Shown here one piece after another: positions 49,874 through 58,652 of a stretch of 64,000 nt of DNA. Each line of letters starts with the position of its first letter. Position 1 is the stretch's first letter. The position numbers and the translations under genes are program-made. This DNA comes from Sphingobacteriaceae bacterium GW460-11-11-14-LB5. Lineage in GTDB: Bacteria > Bacteroidota > Bacteroidia > Sphingobacteriales > Sphingobacteriaceae. The DNA lies in assembly GCA_002151545.1 (NCBI GenBank), contig CP021237.1:5518001-5582000 (forward strand), read 5' to 3'. A model generated the notes under the pieces. That model saw only the letters and a program-made list of their open reading frames with translations. It did not search any database and was not told the DNA's origin.

Positions 49874-51202
49874 ATGAAAATATTTAAATTAATTTGTGCT
49901 ATTCTATTTATATTCTCAATTAATTATGCTAAAGCACAGAAGAACTACGGCGTGATAGCTGATTTTGAAATTCTTCCCTCATATTTGCAAAACGGAAAAA
50001 TTATTATTAATTATAATCAGGAAACCACGCTGGTTAAATATTCTGTATCCTATAGTAGGCCATCAGTTTTTCCTGTTACAGGCCCTTATAAGCCAGTGGA
50101 TTTTAAAATTGCAATAGGAACACGAAACTCTGATAATGAAATTTCACCTTTTTCAGAGTTTATACAGATTACAAACTCTAATTTTAAATCTGGTGTTTTT
50201 ATAAAGAAGGATACATTTTCGGTTAATATTAAGAAATCGAAGCTAGTGGAAGGTAAAAAAATATATTTATTTTATCAAACCGCTGATCAGGCGCAAGTTG
50301 TCGCCTATGATAAAGTTTATGATTTTCAAACAAACACAACAACACCTGGGAATGGAAACCCAGGGACAATTACGCCTCCAACCTACACAGTTCCTACTAT
50401 TGGGGCTGTGCCGTTTTATGAGTATTACGATTCCTCTAGAGGAACTCATTTTTACTCAACGGAATGGCTTGGAGTAAACTATTCTACGATTTTAGGTTAT
50501 GTTTTTAAAAATCAAGAACCTGGAACAGTTCCTTTATATGTTTATTATAGTGAGACTAAACTAAAATATCATTATAGTACTCAATTAGCAAGTAATTTCG
50601 GGGATTATGTATCTCGGGGTATTGCATGTTATGTTTATCCTGCTCCCGTAACTAAAACAAGAGCAGTTATAAGATATTTTAATCAAGATAATGGCGATAA
50701 TTATCTTTTTGACGGCCCTGGGACTTTTGCGGGATACAGCTTAGAGGGTATCAAGTTTTATATTCTTCAGAATCCTCAAGCTACAACTTACCCATTACCT
50801 GAAGAGGATACAATGGAGCTATACGAATATTATAGTACCAGTAAAGGGGAGCATTTTTATACTACATTAAAGAAGGATAGGCCTGATTATTACTATTCAA
50901 AGGTATTAGGTTATGTTTATTCCATACAAAAACCAGGTTCTGTGCCCTTATATAGATACGTTAATTTAAATATTCCTTCCGGAAACCATTATTATACCAT
51001 TAATCAACAAAATTATGCTGGTTATACCTATGAGGGTATTGTAGGTTATGTTTATAATAATAGCAATACCTCTGGTACAACTCCAGTTTACGAATATTAT
51101 AATTCAAGTGTGGTAAACCATTATTACAACACAATCAATTCGTCTTTTGCAGGTTATTCGAACGAAGGAATCAAATTTTATATGCTTCCTTATAATAATT
51201 AA
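49874..51202 (+). CDS. secreted repeat protein with DUF5648-like units
   Basis: 442 residues from the ATG of MKIFKLICAILFIFS; an upstream extension in the same frame overlaps the previous gene and is unlikely. A signal peptide (to about KAQKN) is followed by a roughly 140-residue N-domain and a Thr/Pro/Gly linker. The C-terminal 300 residues hold about six units of the pattern Y-x-Y-Y-x-S/T-x3-H-F/Y-Y-x-T followed by G-Y-x-x-E-G-I-x-x-Y-V/M, for example EYYSTSKGEHFYTT and YEGIVGYVY. Such DUF5648-like repeats occur in secreted, sometimes surface-binding, proteins. The ligand is unknown. Confidence 0.8.
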   Translation: MKIFKLICAILFIFSINYAKAQKNYGVIADFEILPSYLQNGKIIINYNQETTLVKYSVSYSRPSVFPVTGPYKPVDFKIAIGTRNSDNEISPFSEFIQITNSNFKSGVFIKKDTFSVNIKKSKLVEGKKIYLFYQTADQAQVVAYDKVYDFQTNTTTPGNGNPGTITPPTYTVPTIGAVPFYEYYDSSRGTHFYSTEWLGVNYSTILGYVFKNQEPGTVPLYVYYSETKLKYHYSTQLASNFGDYVSRGIACYVYPAPVTKTRAVIRYFNQDNGDNYLFDGPGTFAGYSLEGIKFYILQNPQATTYPLPEEDTMELYEYYSTSKGEHFYTTLKKDRPDYYYSKVLGYVYSIQKPGSVPLYRYVNLNIPSGNHYYTINQQNYAGYTYEGIVGYVYNNSNTSGTTPVYEYYNSSVVNHYYNTINSSFAGYSNEGIKFYMLPYNN

Positions 51203-51241
51203 TAACATTTAAAACTGTAATATTTTACGTACATAAATGTT

Positions 51242-51277
51242 AAAAGAGCTTCAATAATAAATTGAGGCTCTTTTTTT
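51242..51277 (+). terminator. intrinsic terminator of the lipoprotein / repeat-protein operon
   Basis: AAAAGAGCTTCAAT pairs with ATTGAGGCTCTTTT (one G-T mismatch) over AATAA, followed by T residues, 40 bp after the stop. Confidence 0.9.
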
Positions 51278-51312
51278 GTAGATATTTGTCAGTTCAACTA
51301 CCAAACTACTTA

Positions 51313-52398
51313 ATGATTGAATTAACCAAAGAAACATTACCTGTAAAAAAGAATTTCGATTTTGTTAACACCATTCGTTGTATCTCAATGATGGGTATTG
51401 TATTTGAGCATAGCCACATTGTTCAGGCGCCGATGTATAACACAGCCAGTGCTACAATAACCGAAGCAGGAGTGATACAGTTTTTTAAATTCTCTACCGT
51501 AGCATTTTTCTTAATAGGTGGGTTTTTAATAAACCATAAATTCCAAGAATATTCGGCTGGTCAATATTTAAAAAATAGGTTTAAGAATACCGTAAGTCCA
51601 TGGCTTTTCTGGATGGTTGTTTTTATTGCAATTACCATGTTGGATAGATGGATAGCACACAGTAAGGGAAGCGATGGTGGATTAATGTTTACAGATTTCG
51701 GAGCCTATATTTCCGATTTTGTTTTTAGGGTATTATTCTTCAGCCCTTACTGGTTTATCCTTAATTTTTTGATCTGTATTACCCTGTTATTAATATTTAA
51801 AAAATACCTCTATAATTATTGGTTAGGCATATTTTTTGGACTTATTTCACTTGTATATAGTGTAAATCTATATTTTAACTGGTTCGAAACTACACATACT
51901 TCTGCCTTATTCGGTTTTGTTTTTTACTTGTGGCTTGGTGTATATTTAAACAGATATTATGCTGCAGTAATGAAGTTTGTAAAAGATACACGATGGATAA
52001 CATGGATCTTTTTTCTGATTTTGACCTTTGCCTTAGGAATTTTTGAATCGGTACACCTGATTGAGTTAGGAAGTAAAGATGCATATAATACGCTGAGAAT
52101 ATCGAATATCATCTATTCGTTTGTGGCGTTTGGCGTGCTGTTAAAGATTGGAAGTATTCAAATTCTTGATCGCCTCAAGCCACGTGAAACCACTTTCGGG
52201 ATTTATTTGTTGCACAGTATTGTAATAGAACGGTTTTTGCCATTGATTTTTCAGCCATTGAAATTAGATGTTCTACATTATAATGTGTGGGAGAACACTG
52301 CTTTGTTAATCGTAAGGTTTATAATAGCATATTCAATTAGTTACCTGCTGTCAGCATTAATTATCAAAACCAGGATGAAATGGACTGTTGGCCAGTAA
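51313..52398 (+). CDS. acyltransferase family 3 membrane protein
   Basis: 361 residues from the ATG of MIELTKETLPVKK; the open frame extends 51 bp upstream into the terminator and that part is not credible. About ten hydrophobic helices. FDFVNTIRCISMMGIVFEHS carries the conserved R and H of acyltransferase-3 enzymes, and a later GGFLINHKFQEY and PYWFILNFLICI are typical. These proteins O-acetylate (or otherwise acylate) surface sugars. It opens the glycan cluster and is convergent with a GT2 gene (stops 2 bp apart). Confidence 0.87.
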   Translation: MIELTKETLPVKKNFDFVNTIRCISMMGIVFEHSHIVQAPMYNTASATITEAGVIQFFKFSTVAFFLIGGFLINHKFQEYSAGQYLKNRFKNTVSPWLFWMVVFIAITMLDRWIAHSKGSDGGLMFTDFGAYISDFVFRVLFFSPYWFILNFLICITLLLIFKKYLYNYWLGIFFGLISLVYSVNLYFNWFETTHTSALFGFVFYLWLGVYLNRYYAAVMKFVKDTRWITWIFFLILTFALGIFESVHLIELGSKDAYNTLRISNIIYSFVAFGVLLKIGSIQILDRLKPRETTFGIYLLHSIVIERFLPLIFQPLKLDVLHYNVWENTALLIVRFIIAYSISYLLSALIIKTRMKWTVGQ

Positions 52399-52400
52399 TT

Positions 52401-53405
52401 TTAGCTTAGCAATTGTTTCATGCTGTTTTTGAAGGCTTTTCTAAATTTTTTAAAGTTGAAATAAGCACTTTTAAATATTTCATTTTTAAGGTACCATTTT
52501 AGGGTAAGTTCATTAATTTGATCAGATATTAGGACATCCATCCATTTATTGAACAAAAATCGGTTAAGTGTTTCTTGATCATATCTTTTAGAAATATTAT
52601 TGGCTGATTTAAGTTCGTGGAGCAAAAGCAAATAATCGTTTAAATGTGTTCTAAGGAGGGTCCAGTTAAATAATTCGATATGTGGGCTTAACCATCTTTC
52701 ATGATTAGGTAAGCCTATACGCTCTTGCAAATGACTAATGATTTTTCTTTCGTTTGCCAGCCTTGTACCGAGATTTAGCGCAGACGTGTTATGGCTGTGA
52801 ACGCGGTAATTGACAAAGGTTTCGTTAAGGTTTGTCACTTTGTATTTTTCCGCCATCCTTATAAAAAGATCAAAATCTTCTGAGATACTATAGTTTTGAT
52901 AACCATTTAGTTCATTAAAAACACTGGTTTTAAACATGGTTGTTGAATTTACAAATGGGTTACCAAATAACATAAATAAGTCAACATTATCTACAGGTAC
53001 CATCAGCTGGTCGCCCGTTTTATCACCATTCTCGTCGATAATGGTAGCATGGCCTCCGCATAGTGCAATTTCTGGGTTAGCCGAAAGAAAGTTGTACTGA
53101 AGTTTAAGCCGATCAGGCTGAGCAATATCATCACCGTCTAATATCGCAATATACTCGCCCCTTGCAAGTGTTAATAAACGGTTTCTTGTATAAATCAGGC
53201 CTTTGTTACCGTCGTTGTTCACCAATCTGATTCTATTGTCGGTGAAAGATTCAACAATGATAGCAGTATCATCTGTCGAACCGTCATTGACAACGATCAA
53301 TTCAAAATCTGAAAAACTTTGGGTTAAAATACTATCTATGGATTGTTTGATGAAATCTGCCTGGTTATAAGCAGCCATAAAAACAGTTATTTGTGGTTGT
53401 CCCAT
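52401..53405 (-). CDS. GT2 family glycosyltransferase
   Basis: 334 residues. QITVFMAAYNQADFIKQSID, FELIVVNDGSTDDTAI and the metal-binding AILDGDDIAQPDRL with D-x-D are the GT-A signatures. FGNPFVNSTTMFKTSVFNEL and NYSISEDFDLFIRMAEKY, with an E-D-x-D region, follow. It probably adds one sugar to a surface polysaccharide; donor and acceptor cannot be told. No membrane helix is evident. Confidence 0.93.
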   Translation of the reverse strand: MGQPQITVFMAAYNQADFIKQSIDSILTQSFSDFELIVVNDGSTDDTAIIVESFTDNRIRLVNNDGNKGLIYTRNRLLTLARGEYIAILDGDDIAQPDRLKLQYNFLSANPEIALCGGHATIIDENGDKTGDQLMVPVDNVDLFMLFGNPFVNSTTMFKTSVFNELNGYQNYSISEDFDLFIRMAEKYKVTNLNETFVNYRVHSHNTSALNLGTRLANERKIISHLQERIGLPNHERWLSPHIELFNWTLLRTHLNDYLLLLHELKSANNISKRYDQETLNRFLFNKWMDVLISDQINELTLKWYLKNEIFKSAYFNFKKFRKAFKNSMKQLLS

Positions 53406-53607
53406 TATTGTGCGCTGGTTTTTAAAGTATTTAGCTTTATTATACTGAAGACATATAAAATGCGAGCTAAAGTGATAATTTCAAATATACCAACAAACTA
53501 AATATGGAAGCCTAAATGCAATTAAATAAAAGTTAATACATTATTTATTCTTTAATTTGCAGCCAATTTAAACAGAAAATAGCAGTTGTTATTATATCAG
53601 AGATTAG

Positions 53608-54717
53608 ATGAAGAAAATATTGTTTATAAGCCATAACTTAGGTAGAACAGGCTCGGAAATGCTACTTTGGTATTCTTTAACCAACTTAAACAAGGATAAG
53701 TTTTTACCACTTTTATTTACGAAAGATAAGGGCGCCTTAATTGATGATCTGCCGGCTGAAATTAAACATTTCTTGCCTTATAAAAAAAATCCAAAAAAAT
53801 CTTTAAGGCTTTTGAGGTCTTTTTTAAAGATCTTTAAGATCGATTCATTAGAATATCAGTTAAGCCAGATCCATAAAAAAAATAAAGTCGATTTTTGGTA
53901 TGTAAATACCATTGTAATACCTGAAGTTTATCCCATTGCTAAGAAATTGGGGGTGAAGATTATTACGCATGCACACGAATTGCCACTGGCATATAATTTT
54001 GTTTCTTATACCGGTTTAGAAACAATTGTTTCATCATCAGCAGCGCTGATCGGCTGTTCTGAAGCAGTGTGCGATAAGATTAGCGGTATGGGCCGACCTG
54101 ATGTGAAGTTGTTATATGGCTTTATCGATATTAATAAAATAATCTGTACTAAATCAGCAGCGGAAGTAAAGGCGAATACTGGATTTGCTAAAGACGATTT
54201 TGTTTGGGCAATTTCCGGTAAAACTTCGTTAATAAAAGGGGTAGATTTTTTAGTTTCGCTGCTTAAAGACTTGCCTGGGAATATTAAAATTATCTGGATT
54301 GGAGGCGAGGAAGATACAGGAATTTATTATTATACCAAGAAGACGGTTGAGCATAAATTTCCTGGGCGGGTTAAATTTTTAGGGGCACAAAGTGATGAGT
54401 ACTACAACTATCTTAACTCCGCTGATGCTTTCTTATTATTGTCTAGAGAAGATTCATTCCCCTTGGTAATGCTAGAGGCCGCTGCATTGGGGAAACCAAT
54501 TGTAGGCTTCAATTCGGGTGGGATTAGTGAGTTTGTGAAGGGCGGCACAGGCATAGTTGTAGACTCTTGGAGGACAAAAGATCTGGCTACTGCAATGATG
54601 GAAGTCAAAAATAACCCAGAAAGGTTTAATGTAGACGAAATTAAGATTCAAGCAGCCCGTTATGAAGTAAAAAAGCAAGTTTCAATACTGGAAAATATAT
54701 TGGAAAGCATAAACTGA
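53608..54717 (+). CDS. GT4 family glycosyltransferase
   Basis: 369 residues, GT-B fold. The N-domain opens KKILFISHNLGRTGSEMLLW, and the C-domain carries ISGKTSLIKGVDFLVSLL, IWIGGEEDTGIYYY and the E-x7-E motif within SREDSFPLVMLEAAALGKPI. Retaining sugar transfer using a nucleotide donor is expected. It is divergent from the GT2 gene at 52401, with a 202-bp spacer, and is the only plus-strand glycosyltransferase of the cluster. Confidence 0.93.
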   Translation: MKKILFISHNLGRTGSEMLLWYSLTNLNKDKFLPLLFTKDKGALIDDLPAEIKHFLPYKKNPKKSLRLLRSFLKIFKIDSLEYQLSQIHKKNKVDFWYVNTIVIPEVYPIAKKLGVKIITHAHELPLAYNFVSYTGLETIVSSSAALIGCSEAVCDKISGMGRPDVKLLYGFIDINKIICTKSAAEVKANTGFAKDDFVWAISGKTSLIKGVDFLVSLLKDLPGNIKIIWIGGEEDTGIYYYTKKTVEHKFPGRVKFLGAQSDEYYNYLNSADAFLLLSREDSFPLVMLEAAALGKPIVGFNSGGISEFVKGGTGIVVDSWRTKDLATAMMEVKNNPERFNVDEIKIQAARYEVKKQVSILENILESIN

Positions 54718-54768
54718 TTTTATAAATCGTTTTCTTACTCTTTTACATCATTGGGGTTTTATTAGTTA

Positions 54769-55884
54769 TTAAGATTCGAGCCCGTCTTTTAATGCCTGTA
54801 AATAGTGGTGGCCATATTTTTGATCTGGCTCTAAATGGCATCCTTCTGCCCATTCGTTCCAGGCGTTTACAAACATTAGTCGCTCTTCTCCTTGAAAATT
54901 CTCTTTGGTGTATGCCGCGGTTTTTGCAACCCATTCCTTAAATTTTTCTGGGCTTGAGTTCACAAATACAGTGGCATCTTTAGCCCTTCGAGCAGAGTTG
55001 TCCCAGCTAGGGAAAACGGATCGGAAGTATTTATAATTTTTAGGCTCCTTTTTGGCCATTTTCTCAACCATTTCCTCGTAGTCGAATACTTTATTCGCCA
55101 GTAACCCACTTTGTTTTAAGGAGCTGTTGTGTAAGATCTTTCTGAATAAATGACTAAGTGGTTGTTTTTTGCTGTATTTCTGAAGCTCGATCGAAAAATC
55201 TGGAGCAAACTCCATGCTCGCATCGAAATCATGGTATTTAGGATCAAAATCTCTTTTAAAGTTTTCAACCCTAATGAGATAAATGTCATCAAATCCAGCT
55301 TTTTTAGCTTCCTCCCGCCAAATCTTTACAGCCTCGTTGATGTTTGGATGGAGCTCAGATCTGTACATTAAATAAACAGGTTTTCCATCTATTTTTATGT
55401 ATCTTTCATCCTTAAAAAAGGGCATCAGATATCGGATGTGATCAAGATCATCATTTAAATCATACTCTTGCTTAATTAAAACATCAGCTTCTAGTCCATC
55501 CCATCGCCTCGTCCAGTTTTCATTGGCCCAGCATAAGCAGAAAGGGAAATCGGGTTTACTAGATTTTAACATTTGCTCTATCGGTGTCTCCATTAAAAGT
55601 TTTCCATTAAACCAATAGTGATAGAAACAAAAGCCATAAATGCCATATTCTTTGGCAAGGGTAGCTTGCTCAACCATAGTATCTAATAATCTCAGGTCGT
55701 AAAAACCCAAATCTGCTGGTAGATGTGGCTGATAGTGGCCCTTAAATTTTGGCCTTGATTTGGTGACATTTGTCCATTCTGTAAATCCTTTTCCCCACCA
55801 ATTATCATTTTCTTTAAAAGGATGAAATTGAGGTAGATAAAGTGCAATGGCCTTAAGCTCGTTTTTGCTGTTAGAATTGTGCAT
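54769..55884 (-). CDS. WbsX-like / glycoside hydrolase family 99-like protein
   Basis: 371 residues. LYLPQFHPFKENDNWWGKGF, TEWTNVTKSRPKFKGHYQPH and YGFCFYHYWFNGKLLMETP are the hallmark of the WbsX family, related to GH99. FVNAWNEWAEGCHLEPDQKY near the C-terminus contributes conserved acids. WbsX proteins occur in O-antigen and rhamnan-type clusters and probably modify or build surface glycan. It is last on the minus strand, 15 bp from the next GT2. Confidence 0.88.
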   Translation of the reverse strand: MHNSNSKNELKAIALYLPQFHPFKENDNWWGKGFTEWTNVTKSRPKFKGHYQPHLPADLGFYDLRLLDTMVEQATLAKEYGIYGFCFYHYWFNGKLLMETPIEQMLKSSKPDFPFCLCWANENWTRRWDGLEADVLIKQEYDLNDDLDHIRYLMPFFKDERYIKIDGKPVYLMYRSELHPNINEAVKIWREEAKKAGFDDIYLIRVENFKRDFDPKYHDFDASMEFAPDFSIELQKYSKKQPLSHLFRKILHNSSLKQSGLLANKVFDYEEMVEKMAKKEPKNYKYFRSVFPSWDNSARRAKDATVFVNSSPEKFKEWVAKTAAYTKENFQGEERLMFVNAWNEWAEGCHLEPDQKYGHHYLQALKDGLES

Positions 55885-55899
55885 AAAACTGTTTTTATA

Positions 55900-56799
55900 T
55901 TAGTAGCCCATTTTTAAAGCGAAATTAAATCTACTGATGAGATTCCTCTTTTTTAAATCTGGGAAAAAGTGCTGATAATTTTCGATCATTTTTACGATCA
56001 GAAATAGATTGTATTTTTTCTTTTTTGAGTAAGCTTCAAACAAATCAGAGATCAGCTGTTTATCTTGATGACTTAGGTTTGGGTAATTTTTTAAGATTTC
56101 CAAATTCTTCGTTTTTTCTAAAAACCTGGCCACTTTTTGGTTGCTGGAATTAGCTTGTTCTTCTTTATTCATTACAGAACTACCGTGTATGCGGTGTCTG
56201 GTTAAATTCATGTTCAAATACGCAATTTTCTTATGGTAAAGTGCAATAAATCCCATCCACCAATCGTAATAACCCGAACTTGGAATGGGGAAAATATAAG
56301 GAATAAATATTCGTGAAAGTAGGGTAGTATGCCCCGTTACGAAATTATAAAAAAGCAAACTTCTGAAATCTCTTTCCCTAAGTTTAAATGATGGGTGAAG
56401 GAGCGTTTTGCCTAAATCGTTATTATGTTCATCAACAAATATTGAGTTTGAGAATATGAGCCAGTTATCATCTATATGATTTAATAAAAGTTCGAGTTTG
56501 TTTAACTCCCAGATATCATCCTGGTCACTAATAGCGATATAATCTCCGGTAGTAAGTTCTATTGCTTTTTCGAAATTCTTATTAAAACCCAGATTCTTTT
56601 CATTTTGATACAATTTGATCCGGGGAAAACTTTTTTCAAGACTTTTTACAATATCTACCGTATTATCAGTCGAACAGTCATCAACAATAACAACTTCAAT
56701 ATTTTTATAGGTTTGGTTAACAATACTCATTAACTGTTCCTGCAAATACTTTGCTCCATTGTATGTACACAGTGCTATAGAAATTAGAGGTTGCATCAT
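55900..56799 (-). CDS. GT2 family glycosyltransferase
   Basis: 299 residues. ISIALCTYNGAKYLQEQLMS, EVVIVDDCSTDNTVDIV and YIAISDQDDIWELNKLELLL show a complete GT-A core with the D-Q-D-D metal site. SGYYDWWMGFIALYHKKI resembles rhamnosyltransferase-like members. The second Met is an alternative start. It is 16 bp downstream of the next gene of the cluster, so it is within the operon. Confidence 0.93.
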   Translation of the reverse strand: MMQPLISIALCTYNGAKYLQEQLMSIVNQTYKNIEVVIVDDCSTDNTVDIVKSLEKSFPRIKLYQNEKNLGFNKNFEKAIELTTGDYIAISDQDDIWELNKLELLLNHIDDNWLIFSNSIFVDEHNNDLGKTLLHPSFKLRERDFRSLLFYNFVTGHTTLLSRIFIPYIFPIPSSGYYDWWMGFIALYHKKIAYLNMNLTRHRIHGSSVMNKEEQANSSNQKVARFLEKTKNLEILKNYPNLSHQDKQLISDLFEAYSKKKKYNLFLIVKMIENYQHFFPDLKKRNLISRFNFALKMGY

Positions 56800-56814
56800 C
56801 AGCAGAAAAAAGAT

Positions 56815-57822
56815 TTATGCATTTACAAAAACGACCTTAACTGCATCTTCAAATTTTTGCTCTTCCTGGTAAAGTGCATCGCGGTAAGAGGTGAAATTTT
56901 TAATCTCCTCCTCGTAATGATCTAAACAAGTATGAATCACTTCAACAATTGCACTAATATTATCGTCAGTTTTGTCAAAGCGATATTTGTCAAGGATTGG
57001 CATATCTTCATCAAATGCAGCCGATCCTTCTCTACCGATAATCATACAGCAGCGCATAATGCAGGCTTCTCTTGGCATTCGCTCCTTACCCGGATGGTAA
57101 CCGAAATCTACGTAAAGCTTAGCTCTGTTCATTCTGTCGGCTACCTCTTCCGGTGTTAAGCCTTTTAGTGCTACCCAGTTTAGTGATGGCGTTTTTGCAA
57201 TTATTTTTTGTAGATACTCGCCATTTTTTACAGGATTATAAATGATGATATTTTCTTTCTCAATCTGATTATTTACACGGTTGAAAAACTGATGATTCAT
57301 GTAATCTGATATCTGGCCGATCGGTTTTATACCGGCTTTAGCCAGATGATCCATTGAGAAATAAGAATGGCCAATATTTGCAACGTCCATTTGCCTGATT
57401 TTTTCTAATGTTGCAAACTGAATGGGATTGTATAATTTCCTGATCCAGTAGGATGGTTTACGCTTAGTCCGTCTGATAACAGGCGCTAACATTTTGTAAT
57501 AATTGGTTACGCTTAACCACCAGATTATTTTTTTGATTTTACTAAATTCCTTTTTAAATATAATTTCAGGAGAAGTTTCCGGTATAATTAAGAAGTTAGA
57601 TGTTGAATTCTCCAACGCAGTTACGTAAGGAACATGATAGCTTTTATAAAATGGATGTACAGGGTCAATATTACTGTCTTTAATCGGAAAATAATACATC
57701 TTAGCATCCATACCCATGCTGATCAGCTGGTGTGCCAACTGGTGTAATGCTTCGGGCCCACCGGTTGCAAAATTTGGGGCACAGAAAATATAGATGGTAG
57801 AATCTTTCTTTATCTTAAGCAT
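56815..57822 (-). CDS. glycosyltransferase-like protein of unassigned family
   Basis: 335 residues. The N-terminus IYIFCAPNFATGGPEALHQL is GT-B-like (glycine-rich after the first strand), and the C-terminus has KLYVDFGYHPGKERMPREAC and MIIGREGSAAFDEDMP, a plausible donor-site region. I do not see a clear E-x7-E motif, so the family is uncertain. It overlaps the upstream GT2-like gene by 8 bp. Probably part of the same polysaccharide pathway. Confidence 0.72.
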   Translation of the reverse strand: MLKIKKDSTIYIFCAPNFATGGPEALHQLAHQLISMGMDAKMYYFPIKDSNIDPVHPFYKSYHVPYVTALENSTSNFLIIPETSPEIIFKKEFSKIKKIIWWLSVTNYYKMLAPVIRRTKRKPSYWIRKLYNPIQFATLEKIRQMDVANIGHSYFSMDHLAKAGIKPIGQISDYMNHQFFNRVNNQIEKENIIIYNPVKNGEYLQKIIAKTPSLNWVALKGLTPEEVADRMNRAKLYVDFGYHPGKERMPREACIMRCCMIIGREGSAAFDEDMPILDKYRFDKTDDNISAIVEVIHTCLDHYEEEIKNFTSYRDALYQEEQKFEDAVKVVFVNA

Positions 57823-58648
57823 CCTGTTTAATATCTAATACATATAATTTTTTAGGCTTAAAAGCTTTGTAATATTGCCTAACTATGAACTTAATGGGTT
57901 GAAGGTTGCAAAACCATGCTGAAAACCAATTGCCGGAGATATAATAGCGGGTAATGGTGGTTGTCATAAAACGACTTCTAAATGCATGATTATATTTTTC
58001 AATAAATTCTTTTCTTAATCTATAAAAAGATGCATCTGGATTGCCATTGCTTTTATGAATAATATTAAAGTCGATTACATAGGCACTGAAACCTAGCACA
58101 TCGGCAATTAGGCATAAATCAGGCCCGTAAAGATGAAATCCTGATAAATTGTGCGATAGTGCCAAATTCGCACTGTTTTTAACAACCATGAAGTTTTCAT
58201 CAACGGTTCTTGTCCTTAATGGCAATCTTTTTTCTTTAATGATATGGCCTGATCCTTGCGTTAAATTAGTGGCAATCCATTTAAAGTTTACTCCTCCAGC
58301 ATTGGCTAAAATAGCCCAGTTGGGATCATTCTTCTCGATCTCTGAAATCCTTTCCGATAAATGGTTCTGATCGTGATCGTGTATGATAATATCCTGATGG
58401 CACAAGATGATATATTTCCCCTTTGCCTGTTGAAGAAATTGATTTAACCCCTTAAAGGCTTCAAAATTACAGGATTCGGAATTATCAATAAACAAATATT
58501 CACAGCTTTTTTCATCAAATCCTTTGTTAAGAAATGAGTTTAACATTTCTTCGTATTCTGCTTTTCTGGTTACGAGTGTACATATAGAATACTCGTATGC
58601 ATAAACGGGTGAAGAAATTGATCTGGCTAAATTTAAAACTGTACTCAT
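57815..58648 (-). CDS. GT2-like glycosyltransferase
   Basis: 277 residues from the ATG of MSTVLNLARS, which is 4 bp after the ABC transporter stop; a TTG start at 58678 would overlap that gene and is less likely. YEYSICTLVTRKAEYEEMLN and CEYLFIDNSESCNFEAFKGL are a diverged GT-A N-terminus, and KYIILCHQDIIIHDHDQNHL carries the H-Q-D metal-site variant. LANAGGVNFKWIATN-type text resembles O-antigen GT2 members. It shares an 8-bp overlap with the following gene. Confidence 0.82.
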   Translation of the reverse strand: MSTVLNLARSISSPVYAYEYSICTLVTRKAEYEEMLNSFLNKGFDEKSCEYLFIDNSESCNFEAFKGLNQFLQQAKGKYIILCHQDIIIHDHDQNHLSERISEIEKNDPNWAILANAGGVNFKWIATNLTQGSGHIIKEKRLPLRTRTVDENFMVVKNSANLALSHNLSGFHLYGPDLCLIADVLGFSAYVIDFNIIHKSNGNPDASFYRLRKEFIEKYNHAFRSRFMTTTITRYYISGNWFSAWFCNLQPIKFIVRQYYKAFKPKKLYVLDIKQDA

Positions 58649-58652
58649 AAAT

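Noticed and set aside
54743..54934. 63-codon minus-strand frame at the WbsX gene end
   Set aside because: Out-of-frame overlap with the real gene.
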